In this document: piece by piece, positions 1 to 11,556 of the stretch
Layout of the letters: each line of letters starts with the position of its first letter
Position numbering within the stretch: the first letter of the stretch is position 1
Origin: Heterodera schachtii
Taxonomy: Eukaryota; Nematoda; Chromadorea; Rhabditida; Heteroderidae
Length of the DNA: 64,000 nucleotides
Direction: 5' to 3'
Assembly (NCBI GenBank): GCA_023374025.1
Contig: SIJG01000133.1
Span: 258,866 to 322,865 of the forward strand
Made by a program: the position numbers and the translations under genes
The notes under the pieces: generated by a model
Database searches by the model: none
What the model was told of the DNA's origin: nothing
The model's input: only the letters and a program-made list of their open reading frames with translations

Positions 1-801
1 ACGTATCATTACAGCAAATCAATCGCTTGGGTTGGCCATCTTTTGTCGGAATTTGCAACCATTTGGCCAATGCTTGGCCAGCAGTTGCATTTGGCCCATC
101 ATCAGCAATTCCATCGGGCAACAGACCATAAGAATCGATTGAATTCAATTGATTGAAATCAGTGAGAATTGTTGGTGAAATGTGACGACGCAAATTGTCC
201 AAATGAGCAGCATTGGGAAATTTAAAATGGCGAATGTTTGTCGCAAAAATGGGCCAAATTGCACGGGCAAAAACACCCCAAATTGGCTGGACATTGTTGG
301 CATTATGGGCGGAAGGCACATACAAATTCAAATTGGTGCCTTTGTCGAAAATTTGCTGATTGGCACGGAGAAATGTGCTGACGGAATGGTCAATGTAACT
401 GAAAATAATACTTTTACAACAATCAAAATGATTTTAATGAAGTTTTGAATTACACGATCCGAAGGTCGTTAAAGCGAATTTTGTTGGGCAACGGACGGTC
501 GGGCAATGGAAATTCAACAGAATTGGCACCAATAAACACCCGTAACTTTGGCACATCTGTGCCAATTTCCTTGCAAATCATGATTGTTCTCCACAATGTA
601 AATTCGCTTTTGCCATCGAAATGTTTGTCCACTAAAATGTCAAAACGTGGCGAAAGCAATGCCATTTTGAGGCCGAGTTGAGCATGGTCAAAAGATGGGA
701 GAATATCCATCCAAACATCGCTACAAATCCAACTGAAATGCAGATAATTACATACATATTAGAAATTTGAAAGTATTTCTTTACCGTCTGTTCATTTTCA
801 T
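1..801 (-). CDS. DKHFDG (F-box-like) family protein, 3' part outside window
   Basis: Read on the minus strand as exon 1 801-785 (MKMNRR start), exon B 732-454 and exon C 398-1, continuing past the window edge. Exon B carries the F-box-like stretch (ICSDVWMDILPSFDHAQLG, then LLSPRFDILVDKHFDGKSE) and PLPDRPLPNKIRF. Exon C opens with YIDHSVSTFLRAN and contains IWPIFATNIRHF and DDGPNATAGQALAKWL. All three exons are open and the splice sites fit the family pattern (phase 2 at both junctions). A longer class-I N-terminus is not possible, because the sequence just upstream (FGNRRS-like) is one base out of frame, so the short start is chosen. F-box-like proteins usually recruit substrates to SCF ubiquitin ligases; that role is inferred only from similarity. 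Exons D and E are not visible. Confidence 0.7.
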
Positions 802-977
802 GGCCACGCGGTGATTTTGTCGGTTCCAAATGTCAAAAATAATCCAACGATTAACTGTATGTAAGAAATGTGTACAAAAAAACATAAATTGCACCAAAAA
901 TATGGTTTTTTGGTTAAAATTATTAGAAGACAATGAATAAAAAGCAACAAATGCTATAAAAGACCTATTATTTTCTC

Positions 978-1466
978 GGTACTCCTTGGGTTTGTATCCC
1001 CCTTTTTGGTCAAATTTTTTTCAAAATTTTTTTTCTGTTTAAAAAAGCTTGTAAACAAATACACGGGGGTTTTCGAGGTCGCTGATTACAAATATGGCAT
1101 CCATTTCGACCAATTCGGGATCCCAGACCAGAATTCGAACAAATAGTTGAAAATTCAAATTTTTAAAACTTCACTTTAGCTCTAAAATTGATTAAAACAA
1201 GCTAAAAATAGTCGCAAATCATTTAAAACATCTAAAAATGTCGGTTATTGTTCAGATTCTAACATAAAAACAAATTTTCAAAATTTTGAATTTTCGACTT
1301 TTTGTTCGATTCTGGGTTCGTGGGTTCGGAATAGGCAAAAACAATTGTCGTTTTCGTAATCAGCGACCTCGAAAACCCCCGTGTATTTGTTTACAAGCTT
1401 TTTTAAACAAAAAAAAAATTTTGAAAAAATTTGAACAAAAAGGGGGATACAAACCCAAGGAGTACC
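978..1466. mobile_element. hAT-type non-autonomous TIR element, 489 bp
   Basis: Long terminal inverted repeats (about 115 bp, 978-1095 against 1355-1466) start GGTACTCCTTGGGTTTGTAT and contain the dispersed 'tcgctgatta' block. The 8-bp direct repeat ATTTTCTC is present at 970-977 and 1467-1474, the target duplication length of hAT elements. No coding capacity is seen. Confidence 0.8.
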
Positions 1467-1699
1467 ATTTTCTCTAATTATCCCCAGGGGGGATTATTTT
1501 TTAACCTCCTCAGAAAGCGGGGGATTAAAAGATACGAAAGGATAAATGGAGACGGAGGGATTATTTTTCTAAAGATTTATTTTTAGTAGAAAATTTTTGA
1601 AATTATATAACATTTCACCAAAAATGTCATCGCGTAATATTGATTTTTTAAACGCGGGAAATTTAAACTAATTTTTGGAAATTCAGAACTCACTTCAAG

Positions 1700-2000
1700 G
1701 TTGAACATGAATGTCTAACACTCGAAAGCTTAACATGCTTAGAAGCTTTTTCTAAGTTATTGCTTTGCGATTAGATTTAGACAATTACCAAAAAAGTTAT
1801 GCATGAAAATTGCGAAAAATCGAAATTTTCAAATTTTTTCTCAATAAAATTTTTTCCAGGCTTGAAATCTATTCGTTATTTGTAAGGCTAATAGAGCATG
1901 TTAAGAACTTTCGAATGATACCAAGATTGTTGGATTTGGGTGCTAAAGAAAAATGCTTAAGTGGAAAAACGAGCTGGCGCCGAAACGCGTGGGTCCCAAA
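1700..2000. repeat. R1 dispersed repeat copy
   Basis: This copy shares long stretches with 9517-9821 and 20940-21222: 'acaattaccaaaaaagttat', 'gaaaattgcgaaaaa', 'taaggctaatagagcatgt' and 'ctttcgaatgataccaa'. The outer parts are inverted copies of each other in the fullest copy (9517-9821), so R1 appears to be a roughly 300-bp TIR element. It ends near a 'gagctggcgccgaaacg' block. The stretch 1475-1700 before it shows nothing recognisable. Confidence 0.6.
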
Positions 2001-2213
2001 ACCAAATGTTCCTATTTAAACTTCTGCTGGAATGAATGTCCATCATTTCATTGTTCTTTTTTCTATTTGTGTGTGTGTCCTTAAAATTCTAATCAAATTG
2101 CAACAGTTGCGAATTTGAGTTTTGAATTCATAACGCTGATTTTTACTTCATGTAGGAATGAAAAAACGGCTTAACCTTTTGTGTTAATTTTTTCAAAAAA
2201 TTTTTCTAATTTT

Positions 2214-2240
2214 AGGCTAAATTATTATTATTATTTTGAA
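2214..2240 (+). promoter_or_regulatory. Candidate SL trans-splice acceptor / 5'UTR of class-I gene
   Basis: The sequence 'ctaattttag|gctaaatta' lies 25 nt before the ATG at 2241. The same 'ttttag|gctaaatta' block precedes class-I starts at 41438 (+), 56226 (-) and 51311 (-), with a looser copy at 8973. An acceptor with no upstream coding exon is what spliced-leader trans-splicing would need. The trans-splicing role is inference. Confidence 0.45.
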
Positions 2241-3705
2241 ATGGCACCGCCCGCCGAAAAAAAGAAAAAGCATTCTTCCGCCGACCACCGCCCCATTTCT
2301 GCAACTGATACAAACCAACAGAAACCGTTGGGTTCATTTGTGACATTTGGAAAACGACGAAGTCTCCGCGTGGCAATGAAAACGAAGAGCCGACGGTAAG
2401 GAAATTTAAAAAAATTTACACTAATTAATTAGTTTCCCCGTTTTTCAGTTGGGTGTGCAACGACATTTGGATGGACATTTTGCCGCTTTTTCGTCGTCCC
2501 AAACTCGGCCTCAAAATGGCACTTCTTTCGCCACGTTTCAATTCACTTGTGGACAAACATTTCGATGGCAAAAGCGAACTGACAATTTGGAGAGAAATCA
2601 GAATTGAAAAGATGGGAACAGAAGCAAAACTATGTGTCGTTAAAAGGCGCAATGGCAAATTTGTGCCTTTTCCGTTGCCCGACCATTCGCTGCACAACAA
2701 AATCCGCTTTAACAACCTTCAGATTGAGTAATTTAAAATTAAAATTCAAAAAATAATTAAATCATTTCCTTTCAGTTACATTGACCATTCCGTCATCAAA
2801 TTTCTCCGTGCCAACCAACAAATTTGGGGCAAAGGCACCGATTTGCATTTGCATGTGCCATACGCCCATAATGCCGCGAATGTCCAGCCAATTTGGGATG
2901 CTTCTGTCCGTCAAATTTGGCCCATTTTTGCGGCAAACATCCGCCATTTGTCCTTTTCCAATTGCCATGGTTTTGAAAATTTGCGTCGCCACACTTCGCC
3001 GACAGTTCTCTCCGACCTCAACATTATTTCAATCCATTCCGAAAATTTGTTGCCCGCGGCGATTGCTGATGATGGGCCAAATGCAACTGCTGGCCAAGCA
3101 TTGACCAAATGGTTGCACATTCCGACAAAAGATGGCCAGCCAAAGCAATTGAGTTGTCGTGAAAATGTTAATACGTCAAAAACCAAAAGATTGATCGACA
3201 TTTTCAAAGAGGTGTGGCCACTTTTTCGTAAATTATTTGGATTCATTGCCTTTTCGTTTCCATTTTATAGGCATTTCTCCATGCCAAAACTCCTTCGGCC
3301 AGCTACATAATTCGAAATGAATATTTTGAACAAACGCCAATTGAGCCATTTGAATTGATGAACGAACGGACCAACGAAATGCTAACATTGGAAAAAGAAG
3401 AAAACTTTGATTTTTATATGGATGATGATGATGATGGTAAATATATGGATTTGGAGTTGAAGCGATGCCAAATTGGGAAGACAATTCAATGGGAGGACGA
3501 AAATTTGGACAATTTGAGCAATGTGCACTCTTGGCTTGATAATTGGACGAATTGCATTGGGTGAATCGCAACAGCTTTTCCTATAATAAGCAATTTTAAT
3601 TGCATTTAATTTAGGCCATTGTCTCCTCCAAAGGCGGTCCAAATGAATGCAAAAAGTCCTCTTGAAATGAATCCCGGGCCCAGCGGACAGCGAAAGAAAA
3701 AGTGA
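2241..3705 (+). CDS. DKHFDG (F-box-like) family protein, intact, class I, 416 aa
   Basis: Five exons join without a break: 2241-2395, 2449-2727, 2776-3211, 3271-3560 and 3615-3705 (1251 nt, 416 residues). Exon A encodes a charged N-terminus (MAPPAEKKKKHSS.., then FGKRRSLRVAMKTK) that could carry a nuclear signal. Exon B is F-box-like (WVCNDIWMDILPLF, LLSPRFNSLVDKHFDGKSE). Exon C holds YIDHSVIKFLRANQQI and DDGPNATAGQALTKWL. Exon D holds PFELMNERTNEMLTLEKE, an acidic DDDDD insert and KRCQIG. Exon E ends NPGPSGQRKKK. No signal peptide or membrane segment is seen. By analogy it may be an SCF substrate adaptor, but no LRR, Kelch or WD repeats are visible, so the partner is unknown. It is one of six full copies still open in the window. 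Confidence 0.82.
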
Positions 3706-3829
3706 AAGAATTATTGAGAAATGATCGAACATTATGGATGATTGATCGGATAATTGCACTTTATATTTGTTTGTTGTTTCTTTGTTTTGATACATTTAAT
3801 TTGTTGGATTTTTGTGACTTTTACGGGTC

Positions 3830-5460
3830 GGGCTCACTTCGGCGCGGACCATTTCGGCGCCGCAAATTTTGAAATGCAATAACTTTTTTATTTGTCAGTT
3901 AACTTTAACCAATCTGGCATCATTTGAAAGCTCTATGTGTGCTCTATATTATATGTCAAAATAGAAATGAATGATTCAAAAATAAAAAAAGTTATGGCAC
4001 GCGGCGCCGAAAAAGCCAAGAAAAAGTCAATTTTTGATGTAAACTGACTAAATTTTTTGAACTTTTGCAGGCTAATAGAGAATTTCAAGAGCTATCGAAT
4101 GATAACAAAAGTATTTAATTTAGTTGATAATGAAAAAAGTTGTTAGCAACGGCGCCGAAAAGGCCGGCGCCGAAGTGGGCGGTTCCCACTTTTACGTCAG
4201 AAATTATGATGGGTTAATATGGCTCTTTTTCAATTTTTACGTCCAATTGACTTTAAAATTTGGACATAAACCCGTCAATTTATACGGGAATCCCGCCGGG
4301 AAAGCGGTTGGCGTTGGAAAAAAAAGTAATTCACTGTCGTAATGTGCACTGACCAATTGTCCGATTCTGTTCTAATGTCCACTGACCAATTGTCCGGTTG
4401 TGGCCAATTGTCTGGCGTACATTGAAATAAGCTTCATAAAAGTTCATCAGCAGGGTTTGGTCAATTCATTTTTAACTCAATTCGAAATTTCCCGGCGCCT
4501 GACCCTCCCCTCCACCCATTGAATAAAAACTGTGACGCTCGTTAAAAAATTTGGACAGGTGCTCCCAAAAAAAAGTTATATGTAGTCCAAAAACTAGTGC
4601 TGGCGCCGAACCGTGGCGCCAAAACGATCCTTTCCCTGAATCTCGGATCGCGCAAACAAAATTGTCACCATCACGAATTGCGCATAAAAAACTCAAAATT
4701 TCCCACTTTCAAATATCCATAAATTTTTTAATTTTTTATTTAAGATCCCGGTGAATACAAAATTTGTGACGGGGAGCCATTTTTATGTTTTCGCGTTCCT
4801 TGAATTGTTTTTGTTTCCCAACTCTTTTTCTAACCAATTAAAAACTGCTAAACCCAAATGTTCATATTTAAACTTCTGCTGGAATGAATGTCCATCATTT
4901 CATTGTTCTTTTTTCTATTTTTTGGGTCCTTAAAATTCTAATCAAATTACATCATTCGAATTAAACGTTATATTTTATTGTCCTAATCAACGTATCTCCT
5001 CCGCATCATGGACACGTTCTACGAGAATGAAGAACACCAAGATGTTCGAGTCATTCGTCAAAGTCATTGTCTTCTAATGTCAACTTCTCATTCAGTTTTT
5101 TAACGTAAAACAACGGAGTTCTTCTAGCGCAGCCATATTTAAATAACAAAATGTTAAAAAGAGAGAAAACATATAACAATATGATTTTAAAAAATATATT
5201 TTAAAATTTCGACCAAATGTTCGAATTAGTGTTCGGGATTAGGAATTGGTCGAAATTGAAGCCGGATTCGTGATCAGCGACCCCGAAATTAGCCTTGCCA
5301 AAAAGAGAAAAGTTTTTCAAGCCTGGAAAAAATTTTATTGAGAAAAAACTTGAAAATTTCGACTTTTTCGCAATTTTCATGTATAACTTTTTTGGTAATT
5401 GTCTAATGGCAAAGCAATAGCTTAGAAAAAGCTTCTAAACACGTTAGAATACGTATAATG
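3830..5460. repeat. Mosaic of dispersed repeats, no gene
   Basis: The block 3830-4200 is rich in 'ggcgccgaa' motifs and ends 'gccgaagtgggcggttccca', a block that recurs near 57940. The block 4350-4540 ('ctgaccaattgtccgg', 'tttttaactcaattcgaaat') recurs at 42440-42640. The block 4850-4930 ('ttcctatttaaacttctgct'-like) recurs at 2010 and 41045. The stretch 5220-5460 combines the 'ttcgtgatcagcgacccc' block with an inverted, truncated R1 copy. No supported coding region is present. Confidence 0.5.
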
Positions 5461-6299
5461 CTGCGCCATACATGGCAAATGACTCCTGATGAGCAATTTT
5501 TGTTAAAATTAAAATTTTAACGGTGAAAACATTCGGATGAAAAATTGGGTGTAAAGAATAAATTAATAGTAAAAATCTGTTTCTGGCTATTCTAATTTAC
5601 GCAAATCATTTAATTGGAGACGGGGAAATTATTTTTCAAATGATTAATTTGTGAAAAATTTTGAAATTTTTTTGAATATGTCGCCAAAAACATAAATTTA
5701 AATTTTTATGAAGCCGGCATAAAATGCTGATTTCTTGGACAAAGTGTCTTTTCTGGAGAAAAGTGGGACAAATGGTCATAAATCCGTCATCTCTTTCGGT
5801 CATATTATTTCGGAAAGTGGCACAATTGAATCAAAAAAAAAAAAATCAACCATCCATTCCGAGTCAGAGAAGACGAATTAGTTTTTGGACAAATTGACAA
5901 ACACTGGGACAGCGACAAAATGTCAGCGCCGCGAAGAGACGTTGTGCGGGTTAGTGTTGGTCGAGAATCTCGGTGTCGAGTCTCGAATCGAGAAAAAACT
6001 CGGGTTAAAAGCAACTTTAAACTTTTATAAAATTTCTTTATTTCTTTTTTGCCAACACTCTTTTTATTAAAGATTTTTTTTTTGTTTTTAGGGCAAAGTG
6101 CCAAACTTTAAAAAAAAATCTTCTCAGTGACGAAATGATCGGCCACCTCAATTGCTTGGCAATCGTCCAGCGAAACCTAACAAATATACCATTTATTCGT
6201 GAATTTGGCTGTTTGACAAAGCCCTCGGGGGCTCTAATTCAGTAAATGCAAAAGTTTTTCACATATTTTTAATTCCATTTTTCGTAATTATTAAAATTT

Positions 6300-6406
6300 T
6301 GCTTTTTCTATTTGCCTCTCATTATTAAAGATTGTTTCCAACGCAATTATTCTCTGTTCTTTGTGACATCATTCGAAAAGAGGCAAATTGTGCTAATTGC
6401 CGCGAA
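6300..6406 (+). promoter_or_regulatory. Class-II conserved leader upstream of MNRR start
   Basis: The order 'tttgcctctcattatt', 'tttccaacgcaattattct', 'ctttgtgacatc', 'gcaaattgtgctaattgcc', then ATGAACCGACG|GTAA recurs before 26177, 52356, 61366 and 63758. The conservation extends outside coding sequence, so it probably marks a shared promoter/5'UTR. Confidence 0.55.
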
Positions 6407-7707
6407 ATGAACCGACGGTAAGAAATTTAAAAAATTAATTCATTAACTTAAAAGTCATTTTTCCCGCATTTCAGATGGATTTGTACGGATGTTTGGATGG
6501 ACATTTTTCCTCATTTTGACCATGCCCATCTCGGTCTCAAATTGGCATTGCTTTCCGACCGTTTCGACATTTTAGTGGACAAACATTTCGATGGCAAAAG
6601 CGAATTGACAATTTGGAGCAAAATCAAAATTTGCAAAGCCATTGACGCTGAAATGCCAACAATGTCTGTGTCTATCAACAACTATGCCAATTCCATCCAA
6701 TTTTCGTTGCCCGACCATTCGCTGCCCAACAAAATTCGCTTTAACGACCTTCTGATTTGGTAATTGAAATTCAAACATTTTGTTGGCGACAAACCATTCC
6801 TTTTTCAGTTACATTGATCACTCCGTCCTCGCTTTTCTCCGTGCCAATCAGCAAATTTGGGACAAAGGCACCAATTTGCATTTGGATGTGGTGCGTAACA
6901 ACAACAGCAACATTGCCCAGCCAATTTGTGATGTTTTGCCCCGAGAAATTTGGCCAATTTTTGTGCCAAACATTCGCCGATTGAGCTTTTTTGTTACTGA
7001 TTTGGACAAGTTGCGTCGCCGCATTTCGCCCACAATTCTCACCGATCTGAAACGGCTGAATTCAATCTGTTCCTGGGATCTGTTGCCCGATGTCATTGGT
7101 TATGATGGACAAAATGCAACTGCTGGCCAAGCGTTGGCCAAATGGCTTCATACCCCGGGAAAAGATGGAAAGCCGAAGCGATTGCGATGCTTTGGTTTTC
7201 AGGATCCATCAATTAACATCGACCAATGGATCAACAATTTCAAGGAGGTCGCCCCGATTTTCTTTCGGTGTCAATCCCATAAAAAAAACTAATTCTTGCT
7301 TGATCATGGATTTTTGCCATTGTTTAGGCATTTCTCCGTGCCACCACTTCTTCTGCCAGTCACATTTTGTCACTTCGTTTAGCCGCATCAGCGCAAATTA
7401 TGCCATTTGAATTGGTCAATGAACGAACTCGAGAAAAACTGACATTGGAGAAAGAACCTAATCATAATTGGTTGTTGAAGCGATGCCAAATTGGACAAAT
7501 TGTTCAGTGGAAGGACGGAAATTTGACGGATAATTTGAACAATGTCATCATTCGTTTGGGTGGCAACATAAATTGGATTGGGTGAGCAATGAAAAAAGAA
7601 TTTTATAAAAATAATCAAATTTTCACAACTTTTCCGTATATCCAATTTTTGAACAAAATGAATTTAGGCCATTGTCCCCACCAACGGCGGATCAAAACAA
7701 CGAATAG
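6407..7707 (+). CDS. DKHFDG (F-box-like) family protein, intact, class II, 342 aa
   Basis: Exons are 6407-6417 (ATGAACCGACG, an 11-nt mini-exon), 6475-6759, 6809-7247, 7328-7581 and 7668-7707. They total 1029 nt with no stop, giving 342 residues. Exon B reads WICTDVWMDIFPHFDHAHLG and DRFDILVDKHFDGKSE. Exon C reads YIDHSVLAFLRANQQIWDKG, IWPIFVPNIRRL and QNATAGQALAKWL. Exon D reads PFELVNERTREKLTLEKE and KRCQIGQ and ends NWIG. Exon E is very short and ends in NNE. It lacks the basic class-I exon A, so the F-box-like segment sits almost at the N-terminus. The conserved class-II leader precedes it directly. A ubiquitin-ligase adaptor role is inferred only. Confidence 0.82.
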
Positions 7708-7869
7708 GGAGCCAAAATGTGCGGATGTGAAATATAATTGAGAAATGATTGACCTTTTGAAGATTATTGAATGGACAAATTGATCTGTTGATCCATTTTT
7801 GATACTCATTTTTTTCGTCTGTAATTTTGATGATTGATTTCTTCCAACAAAAATATAATTTGTTCATTT

Positions 7870-8290
7870 TTGACGACATAAATACACCAATTAGTAAAGC
7901 CCGGGCGGCCGCCGGCGGGCTTTTGCAGGTGCGCCCGGGCCGGTAAATTTTGAAAAACACCGTGCCCGATTAAACGGGTGTTTTCTTACCGTTTAATTGT
8001 CAAACCGCTGGCCCGAGGGGCTAAAAGCGCTTAATTTCACCAGTGACTGCTCCGAAATTTTAACCATATGTAGCAAATCAGAAAATATATTGATCAAATC
8101 ACTCCATTGTAATCTGAGAATCCTAAAATGGGGCTGGAAAATTTTTTTCAAATAAAAACTAGGGTTGGCCGGGACCGGGAATTTTGGGCTAAATCGGGAC
8201 TTTGACTTTTCGAGTTGAAAAACCGGGATCTTTTGGCTGGGAAACCCGAGAATTTCAACGGTCCCGACCAAAACCGGGACTTCGGTACTC
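7870..8290. repeat. 3' flank motif plus GGGACC-rich repeat
   Basis: The sequence at 7880-7940 ('caccaattagtaa..gcccgggc') is a downstream flank also seen at 11200 and 18000 after other family 3' ends. The block 8160-8285, rich in 'gggaccggg' and 'aaaccgggactt', is repeated in inverted orientation at 31145-31240. The stretch 8290-8950 contains an inverted 'caaaggacccac' / 'gtgggtcc' pair (8530, 8800) and nothing coding. Confidence 0.45.
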
Positions 8291-8972
8291 AGTCAACGAA
8301 TCCGAACCCATGACATATGGTCATTAAAATGGGAAAAAACAATCAATTAACAAATTTTTGCTGGCATTTTCATTTGATCAATTATTGTTAGAACATTTAA
8401 TCCCATTCCATCTGCTGCATTTTGTTGCCCTTTTTTTGCAAAGTGTTAAATTTTGCCCTACTTTCTCCCAACACAATTCCCCACATAAATCTGTTAACCA
8501 GTTTGTCCCATTCAAAATATCCCAGACAAAGGACCCACAAAGACAAAGGACCCACAGACAAAGAATCCACAAAATAATAATTGAATTAAAAAAAAGAGTA
8601 AATATAAGCTGAGAGAAATTGCTGTGATTAAATCTAACAGATTGGGCTGTGAGAAAAATGCTATGTATATGATTTTGACCAAAAAATCTCTAAAAACAAA
8701 TGAGGATTAGATTTTGCCGATGCCTGAAATAATAAATTTAATATATTTTTTTATTTCCCATTTTAATATTTTTAATTAAATTATTATTTTGCGGATCTTT
8801 TGTCCGTGGGTCCATTTTTGCTCATTAATTTTGTCGGCATTATTAAACGTTGGATCTCCTATTCCATGAACATATTTATGCCTTATATTTTCATCAGATT
8901 TAATTGCATCCAAAATAATTAAATTAAAATTTATTACAATATCTTTCATTTAGCCAAATTTATTAATTTTTA

Positions 8973-11059
8973 ATGGCATCGCCCAGAAAAAAGCAAAATC
9001 TTTCCTCCGCCAATGAAACTTCCACCGAAATTGTTGAACATGAACAACAACCGATGGGTTCACTTGTGACATCATTTGGAAAACGGCGAAGTGTTCGAGT
9101 GGCAAAGAAAATGAATAAACGAATTTTGAGAAAAATGTGAGAATTTCTTGGGTTAAAATTGAAAATTTTCAAATCGTTCAATTATTTTTCCCCGGATTTT
9201 AGCTGGATTTGCTTTGACGTTTGGATGGACATTTTCCCGTTTTTTGACCGTCCTCAACTCGGCCTCAAATTGGCACTTCTCTCTCCCCGTTTCAATGTTT
9301 TAATTGACAAATATTTCGATGGCAAACGCGAATTGACAATTTGGAAATGGATAAAACTTGACAAAATGGGAACAATGCCGAAACTGTCCGTGTTTACCAA
9401 ATATCCTACTAATTCTGTGCCATTTCCGTTGCCCGACCGTCCGCTGCACAGAAAAATTTGTTTCCGTTTCCTCTTAATTGAGTAATTAAAATTTTTATAT
9501 TTTGTACATGTCTAAACCAGCATGTTTTTCCATTATAACTTTTTTTTTTGTTCTTCAAATCCAATATTTTTTATATCATTCGAAAGATTAACATTTTAGA
9601 AGCTTTTTCTAAGCTATTGCATAGCGATTAGACAATTACCAAAAAAATTATACATGAAAATTGCGAAAAAGTCGAAATTTTTCTTAATTACTTTTTTAGA
9701 AGCCAAAAAATCTTTTTGCTTTTTAAGGCTAATAGAGCATGTGAAGAGCTTCCGAAGTGATACCAAGAATGTTGATTTGAATAACAAAGAAAAAAAAAAT
9801 TATAATGGAAAAACATGCTGGGGCACAACCGTGCCGGTTCAACTGACAAATGAGCGACTCCGTTATTTTTATTGGGAATAAATTAGCAAATCGTATATTT
9901 AGTGAAATCTGAAGCAATAAATCAGACTTTAACAATTTTACGGCGGATTTTTGTTGTTTAAAAAAGTACCAAATTTTGCGGAAAATTTGCTAATAAAATA
10001 TTATAGGTACATTGATTACTCCGTCATCGCATTTCTTCGTGCCAATCAACATATTTGGGACAAAGGCACCAATTTGCGTATGTCTATGCCTTATTCATTT
10101 ACCGCGAATGAACAGCAGCCGATGTGGGATGTTTTTGCCCGTGAAATTTGGCCCATTTTTGTGCCAAACATTCGCCGGTTGGGCTTTTCGAATGGCGCTT
10201 ATTTGGACAATTTGCGTCGCCGCACTTCGCCCACAATTCTCACCGATCTCAACCAATTGAATTCAATCGATTCCATTGAATTGTACCCCGATGCAATTAG
10301 CGATTTTGATGATGGGCCAAATGAATTTTCTGCTGGCCAAGCGTTGTCCAAATGGTTGCACACACCGAGCAAAAACGGAAAGCCGAAGCAACTGTTTTCC
10401 AGTAGTTATTTTGAATCGCTTACAGAAAAGTGGATCAACGATTTCAAGGAGGTCGCCCTAATTTTTTTCCGCATTTAATGCCCCTTTTTACCGCAAAGCC
10501 ACCATTATAAAATGCCAAATTTTGCTTTAACACGGATTTTTGCCATTGTTTAGGCATTTCTCCGTGCCACCATTTCTTCTTCCAGTCACATTTTGTCTCT
10601 TCATTTATCCGAATCAGCACAAATTGTGCCATTTGAATTGGTCAATGAACGAACTCGAGAAAAACTTACATGGGAGAAAAGAGGAGATTATACTTATTGG
10701 TTGCTGAAGCGATGCCCAATTGGACAAATGAGCCAATTGGAAGACGAAAATTCGGACAAATTGAACAATGTCAGAATTGATTTGAGTGGCGGCAAAAAAA
10801 GCATTGGGTGAGTATTAAAACAGAAAAGAATTAAAATAAATGATAAACTTTATGTTTCCATAATATTTACATAAGTACCATTAATTGTGAGTTTTATTTT
10901 TGAAGAAAAAAAATAATTAAAAAATTTTCGTGAAAAATTAGATTTTGGCATTTTCAGGGTCGGACAAAAACCCTTTAATTTAGACAATTATCTCCACAAT
11001 CAAAAGAAAAAGCAAAGGAAAAGGGCGCCGGCGTCGAAATGTGCGGAAGTGAATTATAA
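8973..11059 (+). CDS. DKHFDG (F-box-like) family protein, intact, class I, 405 aa
   Basis: Exons are 8973-9136, 9203-9481, 10007-10451, 10554-10807 and 10984-11059. They total 1218 nt without a stop, 405 residues. Exon A is charged (MASPRKKQNLSS.. to KKMNKRILRKM). Exon B has WICFDVWMDIFPFFDRPQLG and RFNVLIDKYFDGKRE. Exon C has YIDYSVIAFLRANQHIWDKG and FSAGQALSKWL. Exon D has PFELVNERTREKLTWEKR. Intron 2 is 525 bp, about ten times the family norm, because it contains a complete R1 repeat (9517-9821). The reading frame survives if that intron is spliced. Exon E (PQSKEKAKEKGAG..) differs from the usual PLSPP tail. Confidence 0.78.
9517..9821. mobile_element. R1 TIR element, complete copy inside an intron
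   Basis: The ends are inverted: 'ccagcatgtttttccatta' at the left mirrors 'tataatggaaaaacatgctg' at the right, followed inward by inverted 'cttcaaatccaa..tatcattcgaaag' and 'cttccgaagtgatacca'. Internal sequence matches 1700-2000 and 20940-21222. I could not define a clear target duplication. It lengthens intron 2 of the gene at 8973-11059. Confidence 0.65.
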
Positions 11060-11556
11060 TTGAGAAATTATTGGCCTTTTTGGAGATTATTGAATGGACA
11101 AATTGATGGTGATCCGATCTGATCATTTTTGCTTGTTAATTTTAATGATTTCTCCCGACTAAAAAAATATTTATTTCGTTCATTTTTGAAATGAATACAC
11201 CAATTAGTAAGTAGAGCCCGGGCGCCGGCTGACGAGCTTTTGCCGGGTTCGGTAATTTGACCGGGCTAAACTGGCTTAAATAGAGAGAGCGGATTTTTCG
11301 ACAAAAACAACCGGTTTTCGGGCCCGGTCTCTCAAAAACCGACCAATCCGGGTTTTCAAACTTGCAGGTCCGGAACCGGTTTCGGTTTGGTAAAAAGTTT
11401 AAATTTGCATGTGTTGTTCAAACCCCAAAATTGATTTTAAAAAACCTTGCCAAGTGTTAAAAATTTCTGAAAATTATTCTATAAGGAAATTTCAAGAATT
11501 ACGTTTTGTCTTGGCATAATTAAATTATGCTTAAAAAACAGAAGCACTTCTTTTGG

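Noticed and set aside
2762..3246. Minus-strand frames opposite the gene at 2241-3705
   Set aside because: Antisense shadows of exon C, recurring opposite every family copy because of codon use.
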